A stretch of 23,517 bases of DNA, from contig CAZNLL010000052.1 in assembly GCA_964573885.1 (NCBI GenBank), positions 1 to 23,517 of the forward strand. Reading direction: 5' to 3'. Below the pieces are notes generated by a model. The model saw only the letters and a program-made list of their open reading frames with translations. It searched no databases and was not told where the DNA came from. Both the position numbers and the translations under genes were made by a program. The stretch comes from CAZNLL01 sp964573885 (GTDB lineage Bacteria > Desulfobacterota > DSM-4660 > Desulfatiglandales > Desulfatiglandaceae). Of this stretch, positions 13,526 through 21,761 are shown one piece after another (positions within the stretch are counted from its first letter, which is position 1; each line of letters starts with the position of its first letter).

Positions 13526-15694
13526 TCATGCCTTGGGCCCTGAAGGGCCCTCCTGAGAAGTCCCATAGAATTTCAGGACCATCATGGTTATATCATCCGC
13601 CTGGGGCACCCCTTTTGAAAAATCCTCCACTTCCCGGGTTATCCCGGAAATAACAGCCTCCACAGGCTTCTGTCTCAGCTTTTGGATGGCCTTTTCCAGC
13701 CTTTCTTCTGAAAAGAGTTCTCCCTTTTCATTCATGGCCTCGGTGACCCCGTCTGTATAGAGGAAAAGAAAATCACCCCTTTGAAGGACGATCTCCCTGG
13801 ACTGGTAGGAAAACGCCTCCATCACACCCAGGGCCATGCCCTGAGTGGACTCCAAGGGGACCACCTGGCCGGATTTACGAACCCAATAAGGCGGATTATG
13901 CCCGCCGTTGCTGTACATAAGCTTACCGGTTCGGATGTCCAGGATCCCCAGGAACAGGGTGACAAACATGAGCGAAGGATTGTCCACGGACAGATCTTCA
14001 TTGACCCGGCTCAGGACCGTATCCGGCATAAGTCCCTGAGAGGCTTTACTCTTGATAAGGGTCTGGGTGATGGCCATAAAAAGAGAAGCGGGCACCCCCT
14101 TCCCGGACACATCTCCCACCGTGAAACAAAGGTGGTCTTGGTCCAGGAAAAAGAAGTCGTACAGATCGCCTCCCACTTCCCGGGCCGGCTCCAGGGTCGC
14201 ATAGATATCGAACTCGTGGCGGTCCGGGAAGGGGGGAAAGATTTTATGGAGGATACCCATCTGGATGTCATGGGCCACGCTGAGTTCACTCTCGATCCGT
14301 TCCTTGGCTGCGGTTGTCTCTTTGAGATCCCGGATATAGATCTTGAGATCCTCGGTCATCTTGTGAAAACTCTCGGCCAGCCGCTCCAGTTCGTCTCCGG
14401 TTTTAAGCCTTACCCGGTAATCAAGGTTTCCTGCACCTATCTGCCTGGCCCCCTCATCCAGGGCCAGGATGGGCCGGGTAATGCGGCTGGACAGGCGAAA
14501 GGCGACCAGGAGCACCACCAGTATGACGGCGGCAAAATAGAGGGCGAGGGTATGAAGGGCATAGGCGATTTTCCGGTCAATATGACCTTCCGCCCTCTGG
14601 GTGTCCTCCAAAATTTTCTCTTCCGCCTTCATGACCGGTTCCATAACCTGTTGGTAGGGGATGACAATGCCCATACTCCACCCCGTGGAGGTAATGGGTG
14701 CGTACCCGACATACTTGTCCCCCCCCTCAAAATTACAGCGGGCAAAGCCTGTTTTTCCTGCAATCATGTCCTGAACGACCCTGCGTAACCCGGGGTTGTC
14801 GTTTTTCAGTAGATTCTCCGTGGTGTAAGTTTCATCCCATCTCGCATCCCCTGCATGCAAACCCGGCCGGGAGATGACCTTTCCCTTGCTGTCGATGAGA
14901 AAGGCATAGCCCCGATCTCCAATGTGGGATCTCATGATCCTCTCGTTCATGACCTTGAGGGTCACGTCCGCCTCAACCACGCCGGCGGCCTTTCCAAGGG
15001 GGCCGTAAAAGGCCCTGGAACAGGTCACGATGAGTTCTTTGGTGGCCGCGTGGACATAGGTGTCGCTCCATACAGCAACCTCCTCTTCCAGGGCTCGAAC
15101 ATACCAGCCCCGTTTCCTGTGATCATAGGAGGGATCAAGGCCCGCCATCCAGGGGTAGCCCCTGAAAAGGCCTGTCTCAGTCCCCATGTAGAGGGAATCC
15201 AGGTTTCGATCATTACAAAAAAGGGTGATGAAAAGGGTCTCCATAACCCGGGACCGGGCCAGTTCCTCCTGGACTTGTTCCGGCCTCACCCCCGGCGCCA
15301 GGACCCAGGGTCTGGCCGAAGAAGGCGACATGCGGTCTTGGATTTCCGCGGGCCAGGCCTCCTCCAGGTGCCGGGCCGGCACCCTCCACAACCGGGTGGC
15401 AAAGTCCGAGAGTATACCCACTTCCCCTCTCACACGTTCAAACAGGGCATCACTCAGGGCCGCCTGGTGGCGGGCCAGGCGAAGGACATACTCGTGGGTC
15501 TGGGTTTCCAGGGCCCGGCTGCTCTCTTCCAAGACGCGGTCTCCCAGGCCTTTGCTGGCCTTAAGGGCAAACCGGCCCAGCCCGCTCATATGGGTATAAG
15601 AAACCGCCGCAAAGACCACCAGAGAGAGCACGGTGAACGCCAGAAGGATCAGGAGGATTTTGGTGCGGATACTCCACCCGCCTCTAGGTGACAT
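13526..15694 (-). CDS. Membrane sensor phosphatase: Cache - HAMP - SpoIIE/PP2C
   Basis: A protein of 722 residues from the ATG at 15694, which has a GAGGAG ribosome site 9 bases before it. The frame is open to 15883, but that extension has no such site. One transmembrane helix (about 13-33) leads into an extracytoplasmic double-Cache-like domain (about 40-370) with YDHRKRGWYVRA and VWSDTYVHAATKELIVTCSR. A second helix (about 382-400) is followed by a HAMP linker (about 400-452) and a short coiled coil. The SpoIIE/PP2C phosphatase occupies about 470-710, with EVGGDLYDFF, VGDVSGKGVPASLFMA, FLYTDGVTEAMN and ADDITMMVL, which hold the metal-binding Asp residues. Such RsbU-type proteins usually dephosphorylate an anti-sigma antagonist. 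No antagonist or kinase gene is adjacent, so the target is unknown. Confidence 0.92.
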   Translation of the reverse strand: MSPRGGWSIRTKILLILLAFTVLSLVVFAAVSYTHMSGLGRFALKASKGLGDRVLEESSRALETQTHEYVLRLARHQAALSDALFERVRGEVGILSDFATRLWRVPARHLEEAWPAEIQDRMSPSSARPWVLAPGVRPEQVQEELARSRVMETLFITLFCNDRNLDSLYMGTETGLFRGYPWMAGLDPSYDHRKRGWYVRALEEEVAVWSDTYVHAATKELIVTCSRAFYGPLGKAAGVVEADVTLKVMNERIMRSHIGDRGYAFLIDSKGKVISRPGLHAGDARWDETYTTENLLKNDNPGLRRVVQDMIAGKTGFARCNFEGGDKYVGYAPITSTGWSMGIVIPYQQVMEPVMKAEEKILEDTQRAEGHIDRKIAYALHTLALYFAAVILVVLLVAFRLSSRITRPILALDEGARQIGAGNLDYRVRLKTGDELERLAESFHKMTEDLKIYIRDLKETTAAKERIESELSVAHDIQMGILHKIFPPFPDRHEFDIYATLEPAREVGGDLYDFFFLDQDHLCFTVGDVSGKGVPASLFMAITQTLIKSKASQGLMPDTVLSRVNEDLSVDNPSLMFVTLFLGILDIRTGKLMYSNGGHNPPYWVRKSGQVVPLESTQGMALGVMEAFSYQSREIVLQRGDFLFLYTDGVTEAMNEKGELFSEERLEKAIQKLRQKPVEAVISGITREVEDFSKGVPQADDITMMVLKFYGTSQEGPSGPKA

Positions 15695-15899
15695 CTTGAG
15701 ATACTCCTCAGGGTGAGGGTTGGCGCAAAAGACCATGAAACCATACAATAAAACACGCCCCAAGGGAAAGGTGAAATCCCCCCTCAGGATCGCAACCCCT
15801 TTTGACCAGGAATAGATTCGCCTCAGTTGCCGTCGGGGTACAACCAGGGTAACCTCCGGAGCGCTCTTGAACGGACAAAACATGCAAGGAGCAGCATGA

Positions 15900-15928
15900 T
15901 TGACAAGTATGATTTCATACCCTATAAT
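15900..15928 (+). promoter_or_regulatory. Near-consensus sigma-70-type promoter of the toxin-antitoxin pair
   Basis: A perfect TTGACA (15900-15905) and a perfect TATAAT (15923-15928) are separated by exactly 17 bp. The start point would be near 15935, about 24 bases before the antitoxin GTG. This rules out the upstream in-frame starts of the antitoxin frame, since they would lie before the transcript begins. It is the strongest promoter seen in the window. Confidence 0.85.
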
Positions 15929-15934
15929 TCATAC
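15907..15934 (+). promoter_or_regulatory. Operator candidate within the toxin-antitoxin promoter
   Basis: GTATGA-TT-TCATAC (15907-15920) is a perfect 14-bp palindrome lying wholly between the -35 and -10 boxes. A third copy of the half-site, TCATAC, lies at 15929-15934 just past the -10 box. Antitoxins of this kind normally repress their own operon, and a dimer bound here would block polymerase. Binding is inferred. Confidence 0.6.
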
Positions 15935-15958
15935 CAAACTTTAGAAGAGAGATTTATT

Positions 15959-16180
15959 GTGAAAGCAAAAGTCGCGGAAAGAGGACAAGTAACCATTCCC
16001 AAAATCCTACGGGAGCGACTTGGGATTCGACCGGGCACTATGCTTGATTTCTCCGCCGAGAACGGTCGTCTGGTGGCCGTCAAATTTGAAAGCGTTCCCG
16101 CCGTTGATCAGATCTATGGTAAATTCGGCAGGGGCCGTTCAACAGATACTATTCTGGCGGAACTTCGAGGGGAAAAATGA
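15959..16180 (+). CDS. AbrB/MazE-type (SpoVT-AbrB fold) antitoxin
   Basis: A 73-residue protein from a GTG at 15959. A swapped-hairpin AbrB DNA-binding domain fills the first 45 residues: KAKVAERGQVTIPKILRERL, GIRPGTMLDFSAENGRLVAV. The tail (about 46-73) ends TDTILAELRGEK and probably wraps the toxin. The GTG is preceded at 7 bp by GAAGAGAG and lies downstream of a near-consensus promoter. The open frame extends to 15827, but the extra 44 residues would be mostly untranscribed, so I reject the longer form. It overlaps the PIN toxin gene by 4 bp (ATGA), giving coupled translation. It is expected to neutralise the toxin and repress the operon. Confidence 0.9.
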   Translation: MKAKVAERGQVTIPKILRERLGIRPGTMLDFSAENGRLVAVKFESVPAVDQIYGKFGRGRSTDTILAELRGEK

Positions 16181-16581
16181 TCACCGCCGTAGACAGCAAT
16201 GTCCTTATTGACATCCTCGAGCCAGACCCCTTTTACGGGCCATCTTCTCGGGATGGCTTGACGCGCTGTTTGGGTGAAGGGGCTGTGGTGGCGTGTGAGG
16301 TTGTTTGGGCCGAAGTGGCCACCGCTTACTCACCTAACGCATACGGGGTGATCGGCGCCCTAAAAAGGGCCGGCATTGTCTATTCCCCTTTGGATGAGGA
16401 ATCAGCGCTTAAAGCGGCCAAATCCTGGCATGCCTATCGCAGTCAGGGCGGTACCAGAGAAAGGATCGCGGCCGATTTTCTCATCGGCGGACACGCACAG
16501 GTCCAGTGTGACAGGCTGCTGACCAGAGATCACGGTTTTTTTCGTCACTATTTCAAATCTCTCAGGGTGATAGTGCCCTAG
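16177..16581 (+). CDS. PIN-domain ribonuclease toxin (VapC-like)
   Basis: A 134-residue PIN domain with the acidic metal-binding set spaced as expected: Asp6 in AVDSNVLIDIL, Glu46 in VWAEVATAY, Asp100 in RIAADFLIGGHA, and Asp118 in LLTRDHGFF. VapC-type toxins are Mg-dependent endoribonucleases that cut tRNA or rRNA and stop growth when released from antitoxin. The RNA target cannot be predicted here. The 4-bp overlap with the AbrB-type antitoxin makes a standard type II module of about 700 bp with its own promoter. All key residues are intact, so it is probably functional. Its isolated position between two unrelated operons suggests it was gained as a unit. Confidence 0.92.
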   Translation: MITAVDSNVLIDILEPDPFYGPSSRDGLTRCLGEGAVVACEVVWAEVATAYSPNAYGVIGALKRAGIVYSPLDEESALKAAKSWHAYRSQGGTRERIAADFLIGGHAQVQCDRLLTRDHGFFRHYFKSLRVIVP

Positions 16582-16626
16582 TAAAAGGGCCGATTCCCCT
16601 TAATAACCCTACCCTCAACATTTCCC

Positions 16627-16654
16627 TTGACAGGACAGATCATTTGGCTATGTT
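16627..16654 (+). promoter_or_regulatory. Promoter of the efflux-operon regulator
   Basis: TTGACA (16627-16632) and TATGTT (16649-16654) are separated by 16 bp. The start point would fall near 16661, inside the 20-bp palindrome at 16656-16675. A bound repressor would therefore cover the start site. It probably drives the regulator and perhaps the whole pump operon. Confidence 0.55.
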
Positions 16655-16655
16655 G

Positions 16656-16675
16656 CGGAGTGAGCATTCACTCCG
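16656..16675. promoter_or_regulatory. TetR-type operator for the efflux operon
   Basis: CGGAGTGAGCATTCACTCCG has perfect 8-bp inverted arms around a 4-bp centre. It lies 18 bp before the regulator's ATG and overlaps the predicted transcription start. Size and symmetry fit AcrR-like dimers. This is the most convincing operator in the window, though which protein binds is inferred from position. Confidence 0.7.
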
Positions 16676-16693
16676 TTTTTGTAAGGGCAAAAA

Positions 16694-17296
16694 ATGAATT
16701 GCCAAAAATACAAACGCGACAAAAGAAACGCCATCCTCAAGGCCGCCCTTGAGCTCATCGCCGAAAACGGTTTCCACGGGGCCCCGACTTCCAAGATCGC
16801 CCAAATGGCCGATGTAGGAGTGGGGTCCATCTACCGTTACTTCCGGGACAAAGATGAATTGATCCATCAAGTATTCCAGTACGTCTCGGATAAGATGAGC
16901 ACAGCCATTTTTAGAGATTATGATCCGGATGCCCCCATCAGAGAGCAATTCCTGCGGGTAGGCATCAACATGTTCCACTTTCTTGTCGAAAATCCCCGGA
17001 TGTTCGCCTTCACAGAGCAATATTTTAATTCTCCCTATGGCATATCCCATAAGCGAGAAGTCCTGGTTACCCGGGACAAGGGTGCTTCACCCGACACGCG
17101 TCACCCCCTGCAGGCCTTGCTTGAAACGGCCAGGGACCGGGAAATGGTCAAGGATCTCCCCTTTCCCGTATTGGGGGCATTGAGCTTCGGACCCATCATG
17201 GTTTTGGTTCGTGATGTCTGTGCGGGCTTGTTCGAACTGGATGCGGATACGGTCCGCAGGACCGTGCAGGCATGCTGGGACGGGATCAAAAGATAG
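16694..17296 (+). CDS. TetR/AcrR-family regulator of the RND efflux operon
   Basis: A 200-residue TetR-family protein. The helix-turn-helix domain (about 9-58) has AALELIAENGFHGAPTSKIA, MADVGVGSIYRYFRDKDELI. The C-terminal helical domain contains RVGINMFHFLVENPRMFAFT and EQYFNSPYG, as in AcrR-like regulators with a TetR_C domain. It lies upstream of, and in the same direction as, the adaptor, pump and channel genes, with 89 bp before the adaptor. Local repression relieved by a pump substrate is the normal mode. An AAGGG ribosome site precedes the ATG at 16694. A perfect 20-bp palindrome lies 18 bp before the ATG, and a weaker one (17346-17359) lies before the adaptor gene. Confidence 0.9.
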   Translation: MNCQKYKRDKRNAILKAALELIAENGFHGAPTSKIAQMADVGVGSIYRYFRDKDELIHQVFQYVSDKMSTAIFRDYDPDAPIREQFLRVGINMFHFLVENPRMFAFTEQYFNSPYGISHKREVLVTRDKGASPDTRHPLQALLETARDREMVKDLPFPVLGALSFGPIMVLVRDVCAGLFELDADTVRRTVQACWDGIKR

Positions 17297-17345
17297 ACCC
17301 AGGGCATGTCCTCTTGAGAAACGGCGTTTGTCTGAATTTTGGGGT

Positions 17346-17359
17346 TGAAGAGCACTTCA
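17346..17359. promoter_or_regulatory. Possible second operator before the adaptor gene
   Basis: TGAAG-AGCA-CTTCA is a 14-bp palindrome with 5-bp arms and a 4-bp centre, 26 bp before the adaptor ATG. Like the stronger site at 16656-16675 it has a 4-bp centre and TGA/TCA in its arms. I saw no clear promoter beside it. Confidence 0.3.
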
Positions 17360-17385
17360 TAATTATGGAATAGAAGGGAATCATT

Positions 17386-18603
17386 ATGCACCACACCTCT
17401 TGGACTCGCCACACGTCTTCCCATGCCGCACCATCAAGCAGAAAGGGGCACCACCTTGCCCAAAGGGCCTGGGTGGCCCTCCGGGCCTTAATCTTCATCC
17501 TGTGTCTCTCTTTTCCGGGATACACCCTGGCCGCACCCCAAGGCGGGCCGCCCGAAGCCCCGGCGCCCTTTGTCACGGTGGAGGAGGTAACCGCCAAGGA
17601 TGTTAACCCGCCCGACGGATTCGTCGGCCATGTGGAGGCCATCCAATCCGTTGATCTCCGGGCCAGGGTCCAAGGCTATCTGGAGGAGGTCAAGTTCAAG
17701 GAGGGGGCCTCTGTAAAGAAAGGCGAACTCCTTTACGTCATTGAACAGGCCCCTTATCGAAACCAGGTGAATGCGGAAAAGGCCCGGGTGGCAAAGGCAC
17801 GGGCCACACACACCAAGGCGGAACAATATCTGAGACGTGTGCGAAGGGCCCGGTCCGGCGCTGTTTCGGCTGATGATATCGAGAGCGCGGTCAGTGCAGA
17901 ACTTCACGCCCGGGCTGCAGTCCAAGAGGCCCAGGTCGCCCTGGATCAGGCGGAACTGAATCTAAGCTATACCACCATTGAGGCCCCCATTTCCGGTCGA
18001 ATAGGCCGAACCCGATTTACGCCGGGCAACCTGGTGGGCCCGGACTCAGGTGTTTTGGCCCGGATTGTCCAGATGCACCCCGTCCGGGTGGTCTTCTCCA
18101 TGAGCGAAAACAGGCTCTCCGACATGGAAGAGGGTCGTCTTGCCAACCCGCTGGAGATATTGAGGCGCTCCAAAGTGATTCGCCTTCGCCTGCCCAGCGG
18201 GGAGATCTATGCCAGCACGGGTCGTCCGGACTTTATGGACAATACCGTAGACCGTTCCACGGGAACCATCGCCTTTCGCGTGGTTTTCGACAACCCTAAG
18301 GGCTATCTCTTACCCGGGCTGTATGTAACCGTCCTGATCAGCATGAGCAGCCCCGAAAAACTGCCGGTGGTGCCTCAGGCCGCGGTCCTGGAAGATCGCG
18401 AGGGCCGATATGTCTTTGTCCTAGGGGCGGATAACAGGGCGGAGCAACGCCGCATCGAGACTGGAGAGATGCTGGACACCCTCTGGGCGGTGAAAAGCGG
18501 ATTAAATGTTGGGGAGAGGGTGGTGGTAGAAGGCATTCAAAAGGTGGGCCCCGGCCAGCCCGTGCGCCTCACGAGCCAGGCCAAGGGGGAGGGCCGGCCA
18601 TGA
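17386..18603 (+). CDS. RND efflux periplasmic adaptor (membrane fusion protein, AcrA type)
   Basis: A 405-residue adaptor linking the inner-membrane pump to the outer-membrane channel. The first half of the lipoyl-like domain is VDLRARVQGYLEEVKFKEGA with VKKGELLYVIEQAPY. A helical hairpin spans about 125-185 (AEKARVAKARATHTKAEQYL, VQEAQVALDQAELNLSYTTI). Then come EAPISGRIGRTRFTPGNLVG, a beta-barrel and a membrane-proximal part with GLNVGERVVVEGIQKVGPGQ. The signal peptide is unusual: about 29 polar, His-rich residues precede a normal hydrophobic core, with cleavage probably after TLA49. A GTG at 17473, with AAAGGG 5 bp before it, would give an ordinary signal peptide and may be the real start. 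The ATG at 17386 also has a ribosome site. There is no lipobox. It overlaps the pump gene by 4 bp. Confidence 0.95.
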   Translation: MHHTSWTRHTSSHAAPSSRKGHHLAQRAWVALRALIFILCLSFPGYTLAAPQGGPPEAPAPFVTVEEVTAKDVNPPDGFVGHVEAIQSVDLRARVQGYLEEVKFKEGASVKKGELLYVIEQAPYRNQVNAEKARVAKARATHTKAEQYLRRVRRARSGAVSADDIESAVSAELHARAAVQEAQVALDQAELNLSYTTIEAPISGRIGRTRFTPGNLVGPDSGVLARIVQMHPVRVVFSMSENRLSDMEEGRLANPLEILRRSKVIRLRLPSGEIYASTGRPDFMDNTVDRSTGTIAFRVVFDNPKGYLLPGLYVTVLISMSSPEKLPVVPQAAVLEDREGRYVFVLGADNRAEQRRIETGEMLDTLWAVKSGLNVGERVVVEGIQKVGPGQPVRLTSQAKGEGRP

Positions 18604-21600
18604 TATCACGGGTCTTTATTGAACGCCCCCGCCTGGCCATGGTCGTGTCCATGGTCATTGTCCTGGCCGGGGCCCTGGCCCTTTTTAACATCCCGGTGGC
18701 CCAATATCCTCAAGGCATTACACCCCCGACCATCTATGTGTCAACCGTCTACCCCGGCGCCAATGCCGAGGAAGTCGCCGCCTCGGTGGCAGCCCCCATC
18801 GAGGAAGAGGTCAACGGGGTGGAAGACATGATCTACATGTCCTCTACCTGCGCCAATAACGGGACTTACAGACTGTCGGTGACCTTTTCTGTGGGTACTG
18901 ACCCGGACATGGCCCAGGTCAATTTGATGAACCGTATCCAACAAGCGGAGACCAAGCTCCCTTCCAGCGTCACCAATCAGGGAATTTCGGTGCGGGAGCG
19001 TTCTCCTGACCTGATGGGACTGCTCAGTTTTCTGTCCCCCAAGGGCACCTATGATCGGCTCTTTCTGGGGAACTGGGTGAACATCAACATCCGGGACGCC
19101 CTTTTGCGCGTGGAAGGGGTGGGGGATGTCACCGTATTCGGGGCCGAAGATTACAGCATGCGGATCTGGCTGGATCCGGAGCGGCTTACGGCCCTGGGCC
19201 TCACCGCAGACGATGTGATCACCGCAGTGCAAAGCCAGAACATTTTGGCGGCGGCCGGATCTATTGGCACGGCACCCACAGACGAGGACCAGCAGCTTCA
19301 ATATACCCTCGAGGTGAAAGGACGGTTGAAAGAGCCCGCCGAATTCGAAAACATCATCGTGCGTACCAACGATCAGGGCGGGCTGGTCCGCATCCGGGAT
19401 GTCGCCAGGGTGGAACTGGGAGGTGAAAGCTATTCCACCGGGGGAACCCTCAACGGCAAGCCTTCTATACAAATAGGGATTTACCAGAAACCCGGCGCCA
19501 ATTCCCTGGCTACCATCCAGAAGGTGAAAGACGAACTCAAGCGACTGGAACATCTTCTTCCCGATGACGTGGCTTACGACATCACTTACGACGCCACCGC
19601 CTATGTGTCTGCAGCGGTCAAGGAAATCTCCTTCACCCTTTTCATCACCTTCGCCTTGGTGGTAGGAGTGACCTTCCTGTTCCTCCAGGACTGGCGCGCC
19701 ACCTTGATTCCCTCGCTTACCATCCCGGTATCCCTCATCGGGACTTTTGCCGTGCTCCTGGCCATGGGATACAGCGCCAACACCATCACCTTGTTCGCCC
19801 TGATCTTGGCCATCGGTCTGGTGGTAGACGATGCCATCGTGGTGGTGGAAAACGTCCAAAGGGTGATGGAAGACGATCGCCTCGATCCCAAGGCCGCGGC
19901 CATTAAATCCATGCAACAGGTGACAGGGCCTATTATCGCCATGACTTTGGTCCTCCTGGCCGTGTTTGTGCCGGTGGCCTTTTTGCCGGGTATCACGGGC
20001 CAGATCTATCGCCAGTTTGCCGTCACCATCTGCGTGGCCGTGTTGTTGTCGGGGGTCAATGCCCTCACCCTCAGCCCGGCCCTTTGCGCCGTTTTCCTGC
20101 GAAAACCAAGGGCAATCCGGCATGGTCCCCTCGCCTGGTTCAGCCGCATACTATACGGTTCCCGGAACATATACGTGGCCGTGGCCGGCTGGCTTGTGCG
20201 TCACCTGATCGTGGTGGCGTTGATCCTGGTTGTGGTTCTCGGCGCCGCCTACCAGCTCTTCAAAATCAATCCCAAGAGTTTTTTACCTGAGGAAGATAGA
20301 GGGATCGTTCTGCTGGATGTGAAGCTCCCCGATGCAGCCTCTTTTGTCCGAACCCGCCAAATTATGCAACAAATGAATGACCGCCTCTGCGCCGTGAAGG
20401 GGATTGAAAATGTCATCAACATTCACGGATACAGTTTCATCAGTGGACAGGCTGAAAATGTGGGATTTTCCATCATTGATTTTGACCCCTGGGAAGAACG
20501 TACCACACCAGACCAACAGCTCAACGCCTTATTGAACCGCATTCGACAGGAAGTAGCCGCCATACCGGGCGCTGATATCAATGCCATGGTACCCCCGGCC
20601 ATTTCAGGGCTCGGCGCCTCCGGCGGGTTTAATCTCTACCTCCAGGCCTTGGAGGATCAGACGCCCCGGGAACTGGCCGCGGTGCTCAATTCCCTCGTAG
20701 TGGCCATCAACCAGGACCCGGCCATTGGCGCAGCCTTTTCCAATTATTCGGCCGATGTGCCCCGGCTTTTTGTCAACCTGGACAGGACCAAGGCGGAAAT
20801 GCTCAACGTACCCGTGAGCCGGATCTTTTCCACCCTCCAGGCCCAGCTCGGCTCGCGGTATGTGAACGACATCAACCTCTACAGCCGGGTGTACCAGGTG
20901 AAGGTCCAGGCCGACATCCCATACCGGGACGCCAAAGAGGACATCCTGCGGCTCTATGTCCGCAGTAATGACGGACACATGGTTCCCCTTTCCAGCCTGG
21001 TGACCGTCTCCACCGTGTTGGGGCCCCAGTCGGTCAACCGCTACAACCAGTTCAGCGCGGCACCCGTGATGGGCACGGCCCGCCCCGGGGTCAGCTCGGG
21101 GGCCGCCATGGCCGCCATTCAAAGGCTGGCCAAAAATACTCTCCCCAAAGGCTATGGATTTGAGTGGACCGCCTTGAGCTATCAGGAGCAGAAGTCCGGC
21201 GGCGAAGCCCCCATCCTGATCGCCCTGGCCCTGGTCTTCGGCTACCTGTTTCTGGTGGCCCAGTACGAGAGCTGGGTCATTCCCCTTCCGGTGATCATTT
21301 CCATCTCCGTGGCGGCCCTGGGTGCCCTGGTGGGCCTCTGGGTCACCGGCATAGCCACGAGCATCTATGCCCAGATCGGTTTGGTCCTCCTCGTGGGTCT
21401 GGCCAGCAAGAACGCCATTCTGATCGTGGAATTCGCCAGGGAACAGCGCGAGACCGGCCGGTCCATTGCCGAGGCGGCTGCAGCCGGCGCCCGCATGCGG
21501 TTTAGGGCTGTTTTAATGACCGCTTTTTCCTTTATTCTGGGGGTCACACCCCTGGTAATCGCTACCGGTGCAGGAGCGGCCGGCCGCCGAGCCATCGGAA

Positions 21601-21758
21601 CCACGGTGTTCTCCGGCATGCTGGCCGCCACCCTGGTGGGGATCTTTGTAATTCCCTCCCTGTATGCGGCCTTCCAGGGGGCCAGGGAAAAGATGAAGTC
21701 CTTGAGGCACCGGGTCGATGAGACCGGGGAAATAGACAAAGAACACATATCAGGGTGA
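18600..21758 (+). CDS. RND multidrug efflux transporter (HAE1/AcrB type)
   Basis: A complete 1052-residue inner-membrane proton antiporter with twelve expected transmembrane helices and two large periplasmic loops. The N-terminus MISRVFIERPRLAMVVSMVI is typical of AcrB/MexB. The proton-relay residues are present: Asp410 and Asp411 in IGLVVDDAIVVVEN, Lys937 in LASKNAILIVEFAREQ, and an Arg around 967 in ARMRFRAVLMTAF. The periplasmic porter and docking parts include YPGANAEEVAASVAAPIEEE and GGFNLYLQALEDQTPRELAA. Such pumps expel drugs, bile-like compounds, solvents or dyes; the substrate cannot be read from sequence. It overlaps the adaptor gene by 4 bp and is followed after 3 bp by the channel gene, a tight operon. 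Confidence 0.97.
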   Translation: MISRVFIERPRLAMVVSMVIVLAGALALFNIPVAQYPQGITPPTIYVSTVYPGANAEEVAASVAAPIEEEVNGVEDMIYMSSTCANNGTYRLSVTFSVGTDPDMAQVNLMNRIQQAETKLPSSVTNQGISVRERSPDLMGLLSFLSPKGTYDRLFLGNWVNINIRDALLRVEGVGDVTVFGAEDYSMRIWLDPERLTALGLTADDVITAVQSQNILAAAGSIGTAPTDEDQQLQYTLEVKGRLKEPAEFENIIVRTNDQGGLVRIRDVARVELGGESYSTGGTLNGKPSIQIGIYQKPGANSLATIQKVKDELKRLEHLLPDDVAYDITYDATAYVSAAVKEISFTLFITFALVVGVTFLFLQDWRATLIPSLTIPVSLIGTFAVLLAMGYSANTITLFALILAIGLVVDDAIVVVENVQRVMEDDRLDPKAAAIKSMQQVTGPIIAMTLVLLAVFVPVAFLPGITGQIYRQFAVTICVAVLLSGVNALTLSPALCAVFLRKPRAIRHGPLAWFSRILYGSRNIYVAVAGWLVRHLIVVALILVVVLGAAYQLFKINPKSFLPEEDRGIVLLDVKLPDAASFVRTRQIMQQMNDRLCAVKGIENVINIHGYSFISGQAENVGFSIIDFDPWEERTTPDQQLNALLNRIRQEVAAIPGADINAMVPPAISGLGASGGFNLYLQALEDQTPRELAAVLNSLVVAINQDPAIGAAFSNYSADVPRLFVNLDRTKAEMLNVPVSRIFSTLQAQLGSRYVNDINLYSRVYQVKVQADIPYRDAKEDILRLYVRSNDGHMVPLSSLVTVSTVLGPQSVNRYNQFSAAPVMGTARPGVSSGAAMAAIQRLAKNTLPKGYGFEWTALSYQEQKSGGEAPILIALALVFGYLFLVAQYESWVIPLPVIISISVAALGALVGLWVTGIATSIYAQIGLVLLVGLASKNAILIVEFAREQRETGRSIAEAAAAGARMRFRAVLMTAFSFILGVTPLVIATGAGAAGRRAIGTTVFSGMLAATLVGIFVIPSLYAAFQGAREKMKSLRHRVDETGEIDKEHISG

Positions 21759-21761
21759 TAC

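Noticed and set aside
13781..15691. Long plus-strand frames (335 and 278 codons) opposite the sensor phosphatase
   Set aside because: They are shadows in G+C-rich coding DNA. The minus-strand frame has complete Cache, HAMP and SpoIIE motifs, and the shadows have none.
15695..15883. N-terminal extension of the sensor phosphatase from ATG 15883
   Set aside because: The ATG at 15694 has a good GAGGAG site at proper spacing and is followed directly by the first membrane helix.
15827..15958. N-terminal extension of the antitoxin from ATG 15827
   Set aside because: Most of it lies upstream of the strong promoter's start point, and the AbrB fold begins right after the GTG at 15959.
18741..20123. 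A 460-codon minus-strand frame within the RND pump gene
   Set aside because: Rich in His, Gly, Asp and Gln with no domain, it is a typical antisense shadow of a G+C-rich membrane protein gene.
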